64,000 bases of DNA from Entoloma clypeatum (Eukaryota > Basidiomycota > Agaricomycetes > Agaricales > Entolomataceae), in assembly GCA_963565915.1 (NCBI GenBank), contig OY751493.1:3472001-3536000 (forward strand), in the 5' to 3' direction. Made by a program: the position numbers and the translations under genes. Below are positions 52,501 to 61,780 of this stretch, piece by piece; positions within the stretch are counted from its first letter, which is position 1; every line of letters starts with the position of its first letter. Below the pieces are notes generated by a model. It saw only the letters and a list, made by a program, of their open reading frames with translations, was not told the origin of the DNA and searched no databases.

Positions 52501-53946
52501 ATGCTGTGAGATGCAGCGTTATATGTTCAACCTGTACAGTTTTGCTGACTTTCTATACAGGGGTGGCTGATTTGCACGGTTCTATCTCTATTTCGAGAGG
52601 CCAACGCTTCATCTTCAAAGTTACATTCTTCGTCATGACATTTGTGGCAGCTCTTTGGCTTGTTCTCGTCGGTGCATTGTTGTTCGCTATGCCTGCCTTC
52701 AGCAATGATATGGGGATCTCAAAATCGATGGCCAATGGCTCGATTTATATCAGTATCTTGGCCTTATCAATCATTGTCAACCTTGCTATAGTTTTTCCTG
52801 CTTTGCTTTTGCTTCAGCCATCACGTCTCTGGCATGTTCTGCGTGAAGAACGCCATGCTATTACCCCTCGACAGCTCTTCAGAGGTCAGTGTTTCTCTAT
52901 CCTATGCAGTGTGATGCACCTCTGACGCCTACGAAGCTGTCTACCCCAGAACATATAATCCATCTCTAGCCACTGGGGCTTGTATTTTAGCTATAGCATT
53001 TGCGTCGCTGTTTGCTTTGATTCTACCACTCATTGGCCCGGCTGTCGCAGCGTTCCTCATGCTGACACTACTTGGTGAGTGATAACCTTGCTCCTCCCAT
53101 CCTATTGCATTTATAATGTCCACTAGCCCATCGTTTCCTTGTCGGCTATGTTTTTGGTCGAACGCAATCGCAGACCGGAGGGCTCTTACAAATATGGCTT
53201 CTCAAACGTCTTGGAACTCTCGTTTCATTTCAACCTATCCTTCTTGGCCTCATCTTCCTAACGCGGTACTTCTGGATTGAAGGCGGAATCCTCGTCGGTA
53301 CCGGTATCGCAGTTATCCTCTCTGTGGAAGTCTATGTGGCGGCGAAGATGGGCAACCCTCGTCGTACTTCGCTCAGCCCCATTGTTCAGAACGGCCTCAA
53401 TACTTTGGAAGTTGCCGCATGGAACACAAACCTCCGTAACGTGGATGACGAGAGCACAAGCCATGGTAGCAGTGGCGCACAAGGTCCGCGAGTGCGAGGG
53501 TCTATGGCCTCCGTGCTGGAGATGATGAGTGTAACTCTGGCAGTGATGCCATCGACTCCTATTTATCGTGGACCTGTCCCCTTAAGTGAGATGCGTTTTA
53601 TTACCCTTGTGTCGGGTGTTGATCGATTCCGTGTGCAGAGACAGAGACCTTGGATGACTTGACGGCTACGGAACGTGCGGCGCGGACGCACCCCGATGCT
53701 CCACCCCACCTCCCTCCGCTTCCATTCACCGACCATGCGGAGGAGATGGCAGGGATTCTGTACGCACCCGAACTCATTGCTCCTCCACCTATCATCTGGC
53801 TCCCCAATGACTCTGCTGGGGTTGCTCGTTCCGAGGCAGTGGATTTGCAAAGATACCACGACCTACAAGTTACCCTTGATGTGCGGGCAAAGGAAGATGT
53901 ATTGCCTCGACGTTCTTCTTCCTCGCGGCGCCGACGCTCGCAGTAG
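49599..53946 (+). CDS. CSC1/OSCA/TMEM63-like multi-pass membrane protein
   Basis: Probable member of the CSC1 (stress-gated cation channel) superfamily. The start MTPSVARAASLRPRYLDDFW at 49599 leads into a Ser/Thr/Pro-rich lumenal part and the first helix GILASLVLPTVVGLGLW. Then LRPRPLGSSVLAFLFPPLPL, LWTGFLVALVWSVIGLVGAL, IILTALTVGFSVLPALWIVL, a long cytosolic domain with a coiled region (ASITEWRSKLKIINVEIAEA, then RWDVLQNERSPLDSAVLLTV) and about six further helices including RFIFKVTFFVMTFVAALWLV, IYISILALSIIVNLAIVFPA, GACILAIAFASLFALILPLI and ILLGLIFLTRYFWIEGGILV. The tail ends RRSSSSRRRRSQ at 53946. Around ten introns, some in frame. The helix pattern fits RSN1/CSC1 7TM domains, but similarity is weaker than for other genes here, so the class is an inference. 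Confidence 0.72.
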
Positions 53947-54603
53947 TAGTTTTTTTCTTTCATAATATTTCTGGACTCTGTTGCTTCATGTTGCTTTTTT
54001 TACGTAGTTTCTTGGGAATGTAGAGTTTGTATAATGCATAACCTTATATGGACATGGCCTAGAAGCTTGCCTATGGACGATCATCCAATCATGACATCAT
54101 ATGACGTCTGAACTTCCTGGAAGCTGAACATTTCCGAACATTCTGCCTGACTTGTCAGTCTTTTGCATGAGCGCTATGGCGGGAAAACATGGATGAATCA
54201 ATTCAAAATTAAAGGTTCTAAAACCTCACAATGGCAAGGCTGGCAGTTATATGATTGCAAGTACCACTCCGAGTCTGACAATCCTCTGCACTTACAAGTG
54301 TTTTTTTGTGGAACATCTCTTGATAAATCACTACATGGTACCATATCCAAATTATAAGTTCATTGATCGTCTGTTGTGTTTTTTTTTCCTGCTAGGACAT
54401 ACAGGCCTAGCTGATTGGGTTGAGGTCAGCTGGTCTATTATAGAGATAACTAATTGACGGCGCTGATGATCCGGAAAATGTGATATACGGCGTGTATTCC
54501 ACTCCATTCCCCTTTTCTTACCGTTGCATATATATAGGCTTATACACGTCGCAGCCAGCCCAACATTCCGCCCGCTCTTTCATTTATTGTTTTCCCTCCA
54601 ATC
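53947..54603. other. Spacer without a recognised gene, with TATA-like box
   Basis: About 650 bp downstream of the channel-like gene, AT-rich, with poly-T runs. No protein-family pattern or tRNA-like fold was evident. The distal end carries a TATA-like box for the small ORF at 54604. Confidence 0.4.
54526..54538 (+). promoter_or_regulatory. TATA-like box upstream of the small ORF
   Basis: GCATATATATAGG about 66-78 bp upstream of the ATG at 54604, a usual TATA-to-ATG distance for a short 5' UTR. Confidence 0.45.
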
Positions 54604-54805
54604 CATGGCTTCGTCACACACATCCCAAGCCCTCGACGGAGCGGCAGACCCATTTGTGGCGTATTCACGCGCTCTGTACGATTATACCTTCCGACTATGG
54701 AAGGAATCGAAAAAGGCCGAAGAGGAGACCCTACAGAGGGGGGAAGGGAAGGAAGAAGCCCAGAAGCATCAGGACGACATATCGTCTAAGAAGAACCTGT
54801 CTTGA
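54604..54805 (+). CDS. Small hypothetical protein, 66 residues
   Basis: Begins MASSHTSQALDGAADPFVAY and continues SRALYDYTFRLWKESKKAEE, then a highly charged Lys/Glu/Gln end (LQRGEGKEEAQKHQDDISSK). The central part predicts one amphipathic helix with aromatic residues; the rest looks disordered. A TATA-like box upstream and a clean stop at 54805 support a real short gene. No intron is needed. Function unknown; the helix could be a protein-protein contact. Chance ORF remains possible. Confidence 0.45.
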
Positions 54806-55294
54806 TTGCTATTGCGGCACTCATATACGAACTTGCGGTTAGCTATATCCAACCTTTCATCGGTTCGTAATTAACATCGGGTTGCTTTATTGGATGTGCG
54901 GCTTACCAGCCCTACTAGTATTGCGACGCTGGCGTCGAATATATCCACCTCGATCTGCTCATAATCGTTCGTTTTTGCCAGTCCACTGTAAAATTAGACA
55001 AAAGGAGTCCTTGTTGTTACGCGGATGACATTCATGCCTTTCGAAAGCTCTAGAACTGGTATTAATTACCTTGTCGATATCTTATCTGGTGGTAAACTTA
55101 TTATCAGGATGCCACACTAGGTCTGCGGGACGAGCTTTCTAGATCCCAATAAACCATATGTCGCGATTGGATTGTTCTCTTAGAGAAGATGATCCGTGTG
55201 AACACCAGTTTCGGTACTTACTTCTCGATAGTAGTATGTATACTTGTCAACGTAAAGGTTGCAGGAATTCTCGGAGGGGACGCCAGGTGCAACT
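54806..55294. other. Spacer without a recognised gene
   Basis: About 490 bp between the small ORF and the F-box-like gene. Short open frames only; I see nothing recognisable. Confidence 0.35.
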
Positions 55295-56523
55295 ATGACC
55301 AGGGTCCCATTTGACCATCGCCAACAGCCTCCTGAGATCTGGCTCGAAATACTACGATGGGCTACCACTTCTGAGAAGCTCATCACGCATAAGTATACAC
55401 CCTTTGAGCCTTCTCACGCAGATTTCCAGGATTCAGTTACAGCGACAAAGCGTACACTTGTCCTTGTCTGTCAGACATGGAATCGGTTGGCCAAAGGGTT
55501 TTTATACGAGAGTCTCCAGATTCCGCGCGCTCCGCATTCGCTAGAGGAGAATCTGGGTCGAGACGGACTCGGCGATTTGGTTTGTGCCTGCATACTCATC
55601 CCAAATGTACTAGTAACCCCAATGGGCTCTTCCTAGGTCCGCCGTGTAGTCCTTCCATACTCCAGTACAGTCACTAGTGACCCTCGAGGCATCGCGGCAG
55701 TTAGCGTTTTGCGATTGTGTACCAATCTGGAAACGCTTGTACGCCCTCGTATGGCTGCACCCAATGGCCTCCGTTTCCATTTTGACGCCCAAGGAATCCC
55801 CCTTCTTTCATTACAACGTGTCGATTGGTGGTACAACAATGAAGCTGAAAGGACCGGAGGAATAAACTCTCTGAATGTTGTCCTCCGCCATGCGCCGAAT
55901 TTGCGTTATCTGTCTGCTGGTGGTGTCACCAGCTTTGGCCATATCCGCACTGATTCAGCGCCTTTGTCATTGTCCGAATTGCAGACCCTTCGGCTGCAAT
56001 GGAATAGCGCTGTCTTTCTCCACCAGCTTGTCGAAGTCTGGTCGCTGCCGGCAAATCGTGCTTGACTATCCACTGATGGATTCATGGCTGACCAAATTAT
56101 GGGAGGCTTTTAAAGAGCAACTTCGAACGGTCGAATTTGGAAAACAAGTCCGCTTTCTGCTGGAAGACCACATTACGCCTTGCCTCCAATCCTGCCCAAA
56201 CGTCACGAAGTTGAACTATTACATCTTCTTCGCCGCCATTCCTTGCATCGAAACACACCATTCATCAATCACCGTGATTGGCCTACACGCAGCGGTCAAT
56301 GGACTCCTTCAGAACGGTGGAAAACTTTGCGACCACATTCAACAGCATTTCGACGTATTGATGAGCATTCCCTGTTCTTCGTGGGGTTCTTCTTTATGGT
56401 GACTGGAAAAACATACTTTCCAATCCCCGGCTTGCTTCCATGTGGCGATCAGTGCAGGATTGTGATATTGCCATCCACATATGTAGGGGGCAAGTGCTAA
56501 AACGGTGGCTGGGTCCAGTGTAG
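55295..56523 (+). CDS. F-box-like domain protein (exon structure partly unclear)
   Basis: Starts MTRVPFDHRQQPPEIWLEIL at 55295 (an in-frame Met at 55259 adds 12 residues), then RWATTSEKLITHKYTPFEP and LVLVCQTWNRLAKGFLYESL, the standard agaricomycete F-box-like opening. An intron (55580-55636) leads to VRRVVLPYSSTVTSDPRGIA, VLRLCTNLETLVRPRMA, HAPNLRYLSAGG and LSLSELQTLRLQW, leucine-rich-repeat-like. Two later places change frame: near 56050 (after VWSLPA) and near 56365 (before PVLRGVLLYGDWKNIL). GT-AG introns of about 70 and 49 nt can bridge them, but they would remove sequence that looks coding, so small frameshifts are an alternative. Ends VLKRWLGPV at 56523. F-box-like proteins are a large expanded family in these fungi and serve as SCF substrate adaptors; the target is unknown. 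Confidence 0.65.
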
Positions 56524-56587
56524 CGAAACCAAAGGGTTGAGAGTATAAAATCATAACCATGTGCACGTACTTATGGGATCGACTGTA

Positions 56588-57276
56588 CTATTCCTGGCTC
56601 TCCTCGAAGAAACTTCTTAACCAGACAGCTTCCTTCTCCATCTCCTCCAGTGACCGTGGGTGCCTGTCTTCGTCGGCATCGACTTTCATAGGCTCAGGCC
56701 GTCGGTTGCTTGCTTGCAGGGCTGATGACATCGAACCCTCATTCTGCTCTAATGCTGGATATACATCGTCTTTCCTGTCCGAAAAGCGGTCGCCTGTAAG
56801 ATTTCGAGGCAGAAGATGGAAATGAACGTGAGGGACGGTTTGCCCTGCAGCTTTCCCATCCTTTGACAATAACATGTTCAATACGTTCACCACATAAAAT
56901 GGATCTACGATACCTGACAAGCAATGGTCAGCCCATCTGCACCATATGCGCGTTCAATGACCTTTCCGACGCGATTTACTGAGAGCATCAAGCATGACAA
57001 TTCTGATTCTGCATGCGGGTCAGAAGAACATCAGGGCAGCCAAGGGACGCGATTGCTGAACCATTTAAATCAGAAAGACGCGGAACAGCCCTCTTCGGTA
57101 TGACAAGCACGTCTGGTGATTCGGCCATTAGTCGGTGAAGTTGGTTGGATGTCGATCAGAAATCACCCACGCCCGGGGACGATGGGTTTGAGATTTACAA
57201 TGGCATACGAGAGGGAAGAGCGGTAAAAAGCTTGTCGAGTGACTTCAATTGTTGAGAAGAGAAGATGAGTGCTCAT
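56588..57276 (-). CDS. HNT2: FHIT-type HIT hydrolase, bis(5'-nucleosyl)-triphosphatase
   Basis: Cleaves diadenosine polyphosphates. The start at 57276 (MSTHLLFSTIEVTRQAFYRS) is followed by SLSYAIVNLKPIVPG; an intron joins to HVLVIPKRAVPRLSDLNGSA, then SVNRVGKVIERAYGADGLTI, and the HIT triad exon GKAAGQTVPHVHFHLLPRNL with HVHFHLL. The C-terminal part (LEEMEKEAVWLRSFFEESQE) is an acidic extension usual for fungal FHIT. An in-frame Met at 57351 would add 25 residues. All active-site histidines are present. Three to four introns. Convergent with the F-box-like gene, 64 bp between stops. Confidence 0.9.
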
Positions 57277-57415
57277 CTTCTCTTCAGCGAGGGAGAAGCG
57301 ATGTTGGGAAAATTCCACGTCAACAAATAAATAGATAAGATTAGATTGCAAGACAATTGTGGAGGCTGCTGATATAGTGTGTGTGCTTCAAGGTGGTTCT
57401 CTACATACATCTCTA

Positions 57416-58144
57416 TCATGAACGCAACTTGTGTTGGCGATGAGATCTGCGTTCTGCAGCACGATCGCTCCTAAAACCATACGTGCGTTCCAACAAAACC
57501 AGTTCGTGACATTGCGCCACATGTGATGGCCCCCTACGCGATTTGTTGCTGCCAGTAAGGACAGGGGTGCTGTTTGGACACCTGTGCCTAACGGCAAGAG
57601 AGAAGTCAATGATGCGGACGTCCCCTCCCATCCTGACAATATGATGGTTGTCGCCGAGAGACCCATGGACGATACCTGCTTGATGCAGTTTGCAGACTGC
57701 CAACATTACAGCTCGGCTGGAAACAAAGGTTTAAGCGCGAAGTGTAAAAGTAAAAGATTTACAATCTCACTTTTGGTCTTCCAACTCCTGCTCTGATATA
57801 GCCATATACCCAAAGCAATGTTCCAAAAGAAGACAGCCCAAGTCAATACCGTGTTCTTTTCCTCTGAAGAAGCCGAGGAGGCGCGGGACTACTGTCCCTT
57901 GCAGAGGACGAAGCTCGTTCATGTAGAATTCCGCTTCTCTAGTAAGGGCATGCATCTCTTCCCCATCTCTTGCCATTTTCGCGATGACGACCTGGTTAGG
58001 CTGAGTTCCGCGCGGACCGAAATGGGCAAGATAGACGTTGTTTCGAATTCGTCGCATAGTACGTGCAGCGTGATGAATCTCCCCCATGGTCCAGGACCAC
58101 ATATCGTAGCCACGACCGTCCCAAATCAGCTGCAATGTTGCCAT
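57416..58144 (-). CDS. Kinase-fold protein lacking the catalytic Asp (candidate pseudokinase)
   Basis: Two exons. Exon 1 (from MATLQLIWDGRGYDMWSWTM at 58144) carries RNNVYLAHFGPRG, VVIAKMARDGEEMHALTREA with the likely nucleotide-binding Lys, FYMNELRPLQGTVVPRLLGF and CLLLEHCFG. A 52-nt-class intron joins EDQN to RAVMLAVCKLHQAGIVHGSL. There the usual HxD catalytic motif reads HGS, so the Asp is replaced by Ser; GDNHHIVRM keeps the Asn of the catalytic loop, and VRIIDFSLA has DFS where canonical kinases have DFG. The C-terminus (CHELVLLERTYGF) is short. Members of a fungal kinase-like family often show HGD at this position. The missing Asp suggests a non-catalytic or diverged role; it could also be an assembly error. 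Confidence 0.68.
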
Positions 58145-58650
58145 TCGGACCTGAAGACGAGATCCGTCAATGGAGGATGCTTGACTCGAGGGTTCAACCA
58201 GTGGGAAGTCTTATATCGGTGAGGACAATGGAGAACCCTGCCGCCGATAGAGGTGCTTTGAATGCGCCATGAAAGGGATGCCACCTGCTAGATAATGATT
58301 TTGGCCAGATCAAAGCAAGGCCGATGGCCACAAGAATGGACGAGGTCCAAAACTACAGAGACACAATGAAGACACAATGGAAATATTGCCATAAATGACG
58401 GCCTGCATTAGAAAGTTACGTACGTACAAAGATTGCGACAAAGAATGGCAGTGATGACAGCCAGATGGTTGAGGTGGGTCGTCGATGATCATTGCACATT
58501 CATGGAGTGTAGGCGGGTCGCAAGAACATCAAAATCTGAGAGGACGCAGTTGTTCGAAAAGGACGTTGATTCCAGAGGGGTTTGGGAATGTTACGTATAG
58601 CGCGCGACATCGCTAATCCGACCATTTCTGAGCTATGCAAAAATCCGGAC
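58145..58650. other. Spacer without a recognised gene
   Basis: About 500 bp between the kinase-fold gene and the PhzF-like gene, both on the minus strand. Contains the former's promoter and the latter's 3' UTR; nothing else is visible. Confidence 0.35.
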
Positions 58651-59649
58651 CTACGCAATTTGAAGTTCGCCCTTAGCCAGTATCGTCGTGACTCCTTTCA
58701 ATCTCAAAACGTTCTCTTCTGCCTCCCACAATAGCTTCAATTCTCCCCCTCGTGGGCTGACCTGTCTCGCGTCGATCTCGTGTCCTCTGGATATGCCAAG
58801 CTTCTTGTACCAGTATGGTCCAATGACGCAGTGCGCAGATCCGCAGACGTGATCCTCATCACCTGGCACGAGTCCCGGCGCGAACATGCGAGATATAAAC
58901 TTTTCAGTCTTGTTCGAAGATGCAGTGGTGAATATATTGATGGGAAACCCCGAGTCGCGCTGATCAACAATCAGTGGATCGTTACGCTGGTTCCCAAGAA
59001 AAAGCGCACAAGGGCGTGAGCGTCCACAGGAAGTTCCTTCAGGTTTTCCTTCTCATTCAGTTCAACCATTAAATCTGGTGTGGCAACGTGAACGTCCAAC
59101 AAGATATTGAGCATCATAGGTGATGGATGAATTACAGTGCTCAAAACTCTCTCCACCACAAGCGATGTAGTTGATGGTCACTTCGCGACCGAAAGTACGC
59201 GCTAGGACCGATTGCAATCGAGCCTTTTCTTCCAGGGACACTGGAACTTCATCGGCGGCCGTGAGGTAAAGCTCAATGAATCCTCCGTCGCATTTCCGAG
59301 CGGTCATCGTTCCACCGGATGATGTATGAAACTCTAATTCATCTATCTGCTGTGCCATGAGATAGCTCTCGAAAACGATTTTGGCTGCGGCGAGTGTTCC
59401 ATGACCACAGAGTTGCAACTCTTGCAGATTAGGGGAGAACCAGCGTATGTTGAAAGCCAGCTTATTCTTGTCCTTCAGCGACAAGGGAGCCAAAAAAGTC
59501 GTGATGGGCTGATTGAAGTTATAAGCTATTTTTCTGTAAACATCTGTGGGGCGCGTCAAGTCCATGAAGACAACAGCAGCAGGATTTCCTCCGTTAATGT
59601 CAGCAGAGAAGACAGTGAGCAACCAGAAAGGAGTTAGCGTCGCGGCCAT
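58651..59649 (-). CDS. PhzF-family isomerase-like protein
   Basis: Diaminopimelate-epimerase fold protein of the phenazine-biosynthesis PhzF family; fungal members are mostly of unknown substrate. The start MAATLTPFWLLTVFSADING at 59649 is followed by GNPAAVVFM, NIRWFSPNLQELQLCGHGTL (Glu near the CGH motif corresponds to the family catalytic Glu) and AAAKIVFESY. Introns near 59090-59150 and 58970-59020 join YIACGGESFEHY to LMVELNEKENLKELPVDAHA, then RDSGFPINIFTTASSNKTEK, FISRMFAPGLVPGDEDHVCG and SAHCVIGPYWYKKLGI, ending AKGELQIA at 58651. The EDHVCGSAH motif with its conserved Asp is intact. About 300 residues, normal length. Fungi do not make phenazines this way, so the name describes the fold, not the pathway. 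Confidence 0.88.
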
Positions 59650-60311
59650 GGAGTGGTAGGATGGTTGGAATCGAATCGACCGAATACAAGAGCCTTTCCC
59701 AGAAGGGATATGATAGGTTTAGATAAGGCTGCACCTGTGCCTTGCAAGGGAAGAGTCCAGCGGCCCCTTAATTTAGGGGGGGGGTAGTTTCAACGATTAC
59801 AGAGCCAAATATGAACCGGATCTCATGATATTTGAAATATATCATGACCAGGATGAGGAAGGACCCTCCACAATCATGGGACAGGGTGGCCCGCGGTTCG
59901 GACAAAATGGCGTGGCCCAGATACGATGTTCGGACACGGCGGCTGTCCAGACGTGTCCAGATGCAAACCCCCCCCCCCCCCCCCAGAAGCATTGCGGGAT
60001 GCTGACTTTCACTAATACCATTCAATAATACCGACCTTGTGGAGTAGAAGGACATGTAATTAGTCGAAAAACAACGATTGCGCGGCAGCGTCGCGAAATA
60101 TAGCGCTTTTCGGAGGCTGACTCGCTGGTTCGGACAAATTTACGACCCTTCGGAAGAGGCTGGCTCATGCTTTGGACACGAACCGCCGATTTGGTTCGGA
60201 CATGAGGATCCCCAAGTTTGGGCTAGCTGTGATTACGGAGGGTTCAGATGAGGAGTGTAGGCATTGGAGAGTAACACATAGAGACGTGTGCGAAGAGATT
60301 AGGTGGGGACA
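59650..60311. other. Spacer with repeated GTTCGGACA words and a C run
   Basis: About 660 bp upstream of the PhzF-like gene. GTTCGGACA occurs at 59896, 59928, 60128 and 60194 on the plus strand, together with related CGGACA/GTCCAGA words, a 9-G run (59776-59784) and a 17-C run (59968-59984). No coding signal. Origin unknown: possible regulatory elements or a decayed repeat. Confidence 0.5.
59968..59984 (+). repeat. Seventeen-C homopolymer
   Basis: Longest homopolymer in the window; length may be uncertain in the assembly and variable in the population. Confidence 0.8.
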
Positions 60312-61648
60312 TCATTCGTTATTTTCATTCCAGTCAGCGTCCACGAGTCGAATACGGTATCTGCCAAGGCGCTTTCTCCATTCTCGCATCTCGCCCTGGA
60401 CGCCAGCTACTTGGGCTCGGGAATTCATTCCTTTTCTGAGCCAACGGACGTCCCTGGTACGGATCATACAGAAGCGTGGGAGGTACGGAAGAAGCCTTTC
60501 GAAATCTCGCCAAAAGTCATCATTAGGCCGTGGAATGGAAAGAATCTGGAGGGGATGACCCTCCGAGAGCTTGAGCTTCGGAAGAGGAATCTCGAGCGAC
60601 AGATGGCGGAGCTTGGAGCACGTATCCAAAAGCGTCGTGGGAGATGGATGAAGCCTTGTTGGCCAAGATTTGGGCGTGAACAAGAGTAGAGATCTGAGTT
60701 TGTCACCATGGGTGGAGATGAAGCGAGTTACAAGGCCAGCAGGATATGGAATGTCATCGTAAGGCGTGATTGTCACCTTCTGTATGGATGGGAGTGGTGA
60801 TAAGAGAAGGGCTAGGAGTAAGGGGGACGTATGCATCGATAGCAGCGTCATAGTATGAAGTCTCGGTAAATCGAGAGGAGTAAAAGCATCCAGTAAAGGC
60901 ACGTCCAGTTCGTCTGACATGGATTCTAAATCAGCAGGGTCAAGTCCTTGGCCAATAATAGTAAGCTCTTCAAGATTGACACACGACCTCAGGAGCTTGA
61001 CGAGAGGGTCGTTGCCCAGGTGTGAAGTTCCGGCAGGAATGTATCTTATCCCTTCTAAAGTGGCCAAATTTGCAGCACATTCTCGGTCTCCCAATGAAAC
61101 AATTGCCCGCCGGCTCAGTACAAACGATGGGTTCATGGAAAGCCGTGTGAGAAAGGGGGTTAAAGGGAAAAGTGTCGTCAAAATCGTGTCGATTTGGAGA
61201 GCTTGTGCTTGACTGGTGACGGTCAACTTTGAGAGATCAAGAAACTGGACCCATCGCCCCGGTGTGGAATATGGTATTCTTCGTAGAGAGTCCCATTTCT
61301 GATCGCCGGCATGCAATCGCTCTTGGAACCGTTCCAACGCTATGAAACGAGATATTGTGACATTGGCATAGATCGAAGGGAGAGCAACCTCCTAAAAATA
61401 CGAGTTGAATTGCTTGAGTCAGGGACGGCATGAACACATACGGTAAATCCCTTGCATATCCTCAGCAAGGACCCTGCAGTACCAGATGTGCCTTCATAGA
61501 GCAAGACATATGCAACGATCTCCGACCACACCTCGATGGGCAATGGCTTAAGGGGTTTTGGTGATGGCAGCAGAGGAAGGAGGAGTAGTTTGCCCGAAGA
61601 CTTGGCGTATGGTCTTGGTGAAAGAAGTATTTTCGCTGTTGTGCTCAT
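60312..61648 (-). CDS. F-box/LRR-like protein
   Basis: The start at 61648 (MSTTAKILLSPRPYAKSSGK) leads to KPLPIEVWSEIVAYVLLYEG, an F-box-like helix with the usual LPxEVWxEI pattern, and LLRICKGFT. An intron near 61385-61440 joins to VALPSIYANVTISRFIALER, then leucine-rich, LRR-like sequence: FLDLSKLTVTSQAQALQIDT, LFPLTPFLTRLSMNPSF, CVNLEELTIIGQGLDPADLE, LPRLHTMTLLSMHTSPLL, LPSIQKVTITPYDDIPYPAG and LRHLSLEIPLPKLKLSEGHP. The end is basic (EMREWRKRLGRYRIRLVDAD). About 420 residues. Likely an SCF adaptor, target unknown; separate from and unlike the F-box-like gene at 55295. Confidence 0.78.
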
Positions 61649-61780
61649 TGTGGTGGCACAGAAAGTGGCTTTTCGCTAATGTAATATAGAACTTGTATAG
61701 AACCATATGTACTTGGTCCACATTTTGCCACCATGCCCAAGTTGATCCAACTTCCCATTGACAATTTACAATTTGATAGA

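Noticed and set aside
53947..54603. Possible tRNA or other RNA gene in the gap
   Set aside because: No cloverleaf-compatible A and B boxes seen by eye; a covariance search would be decisive.
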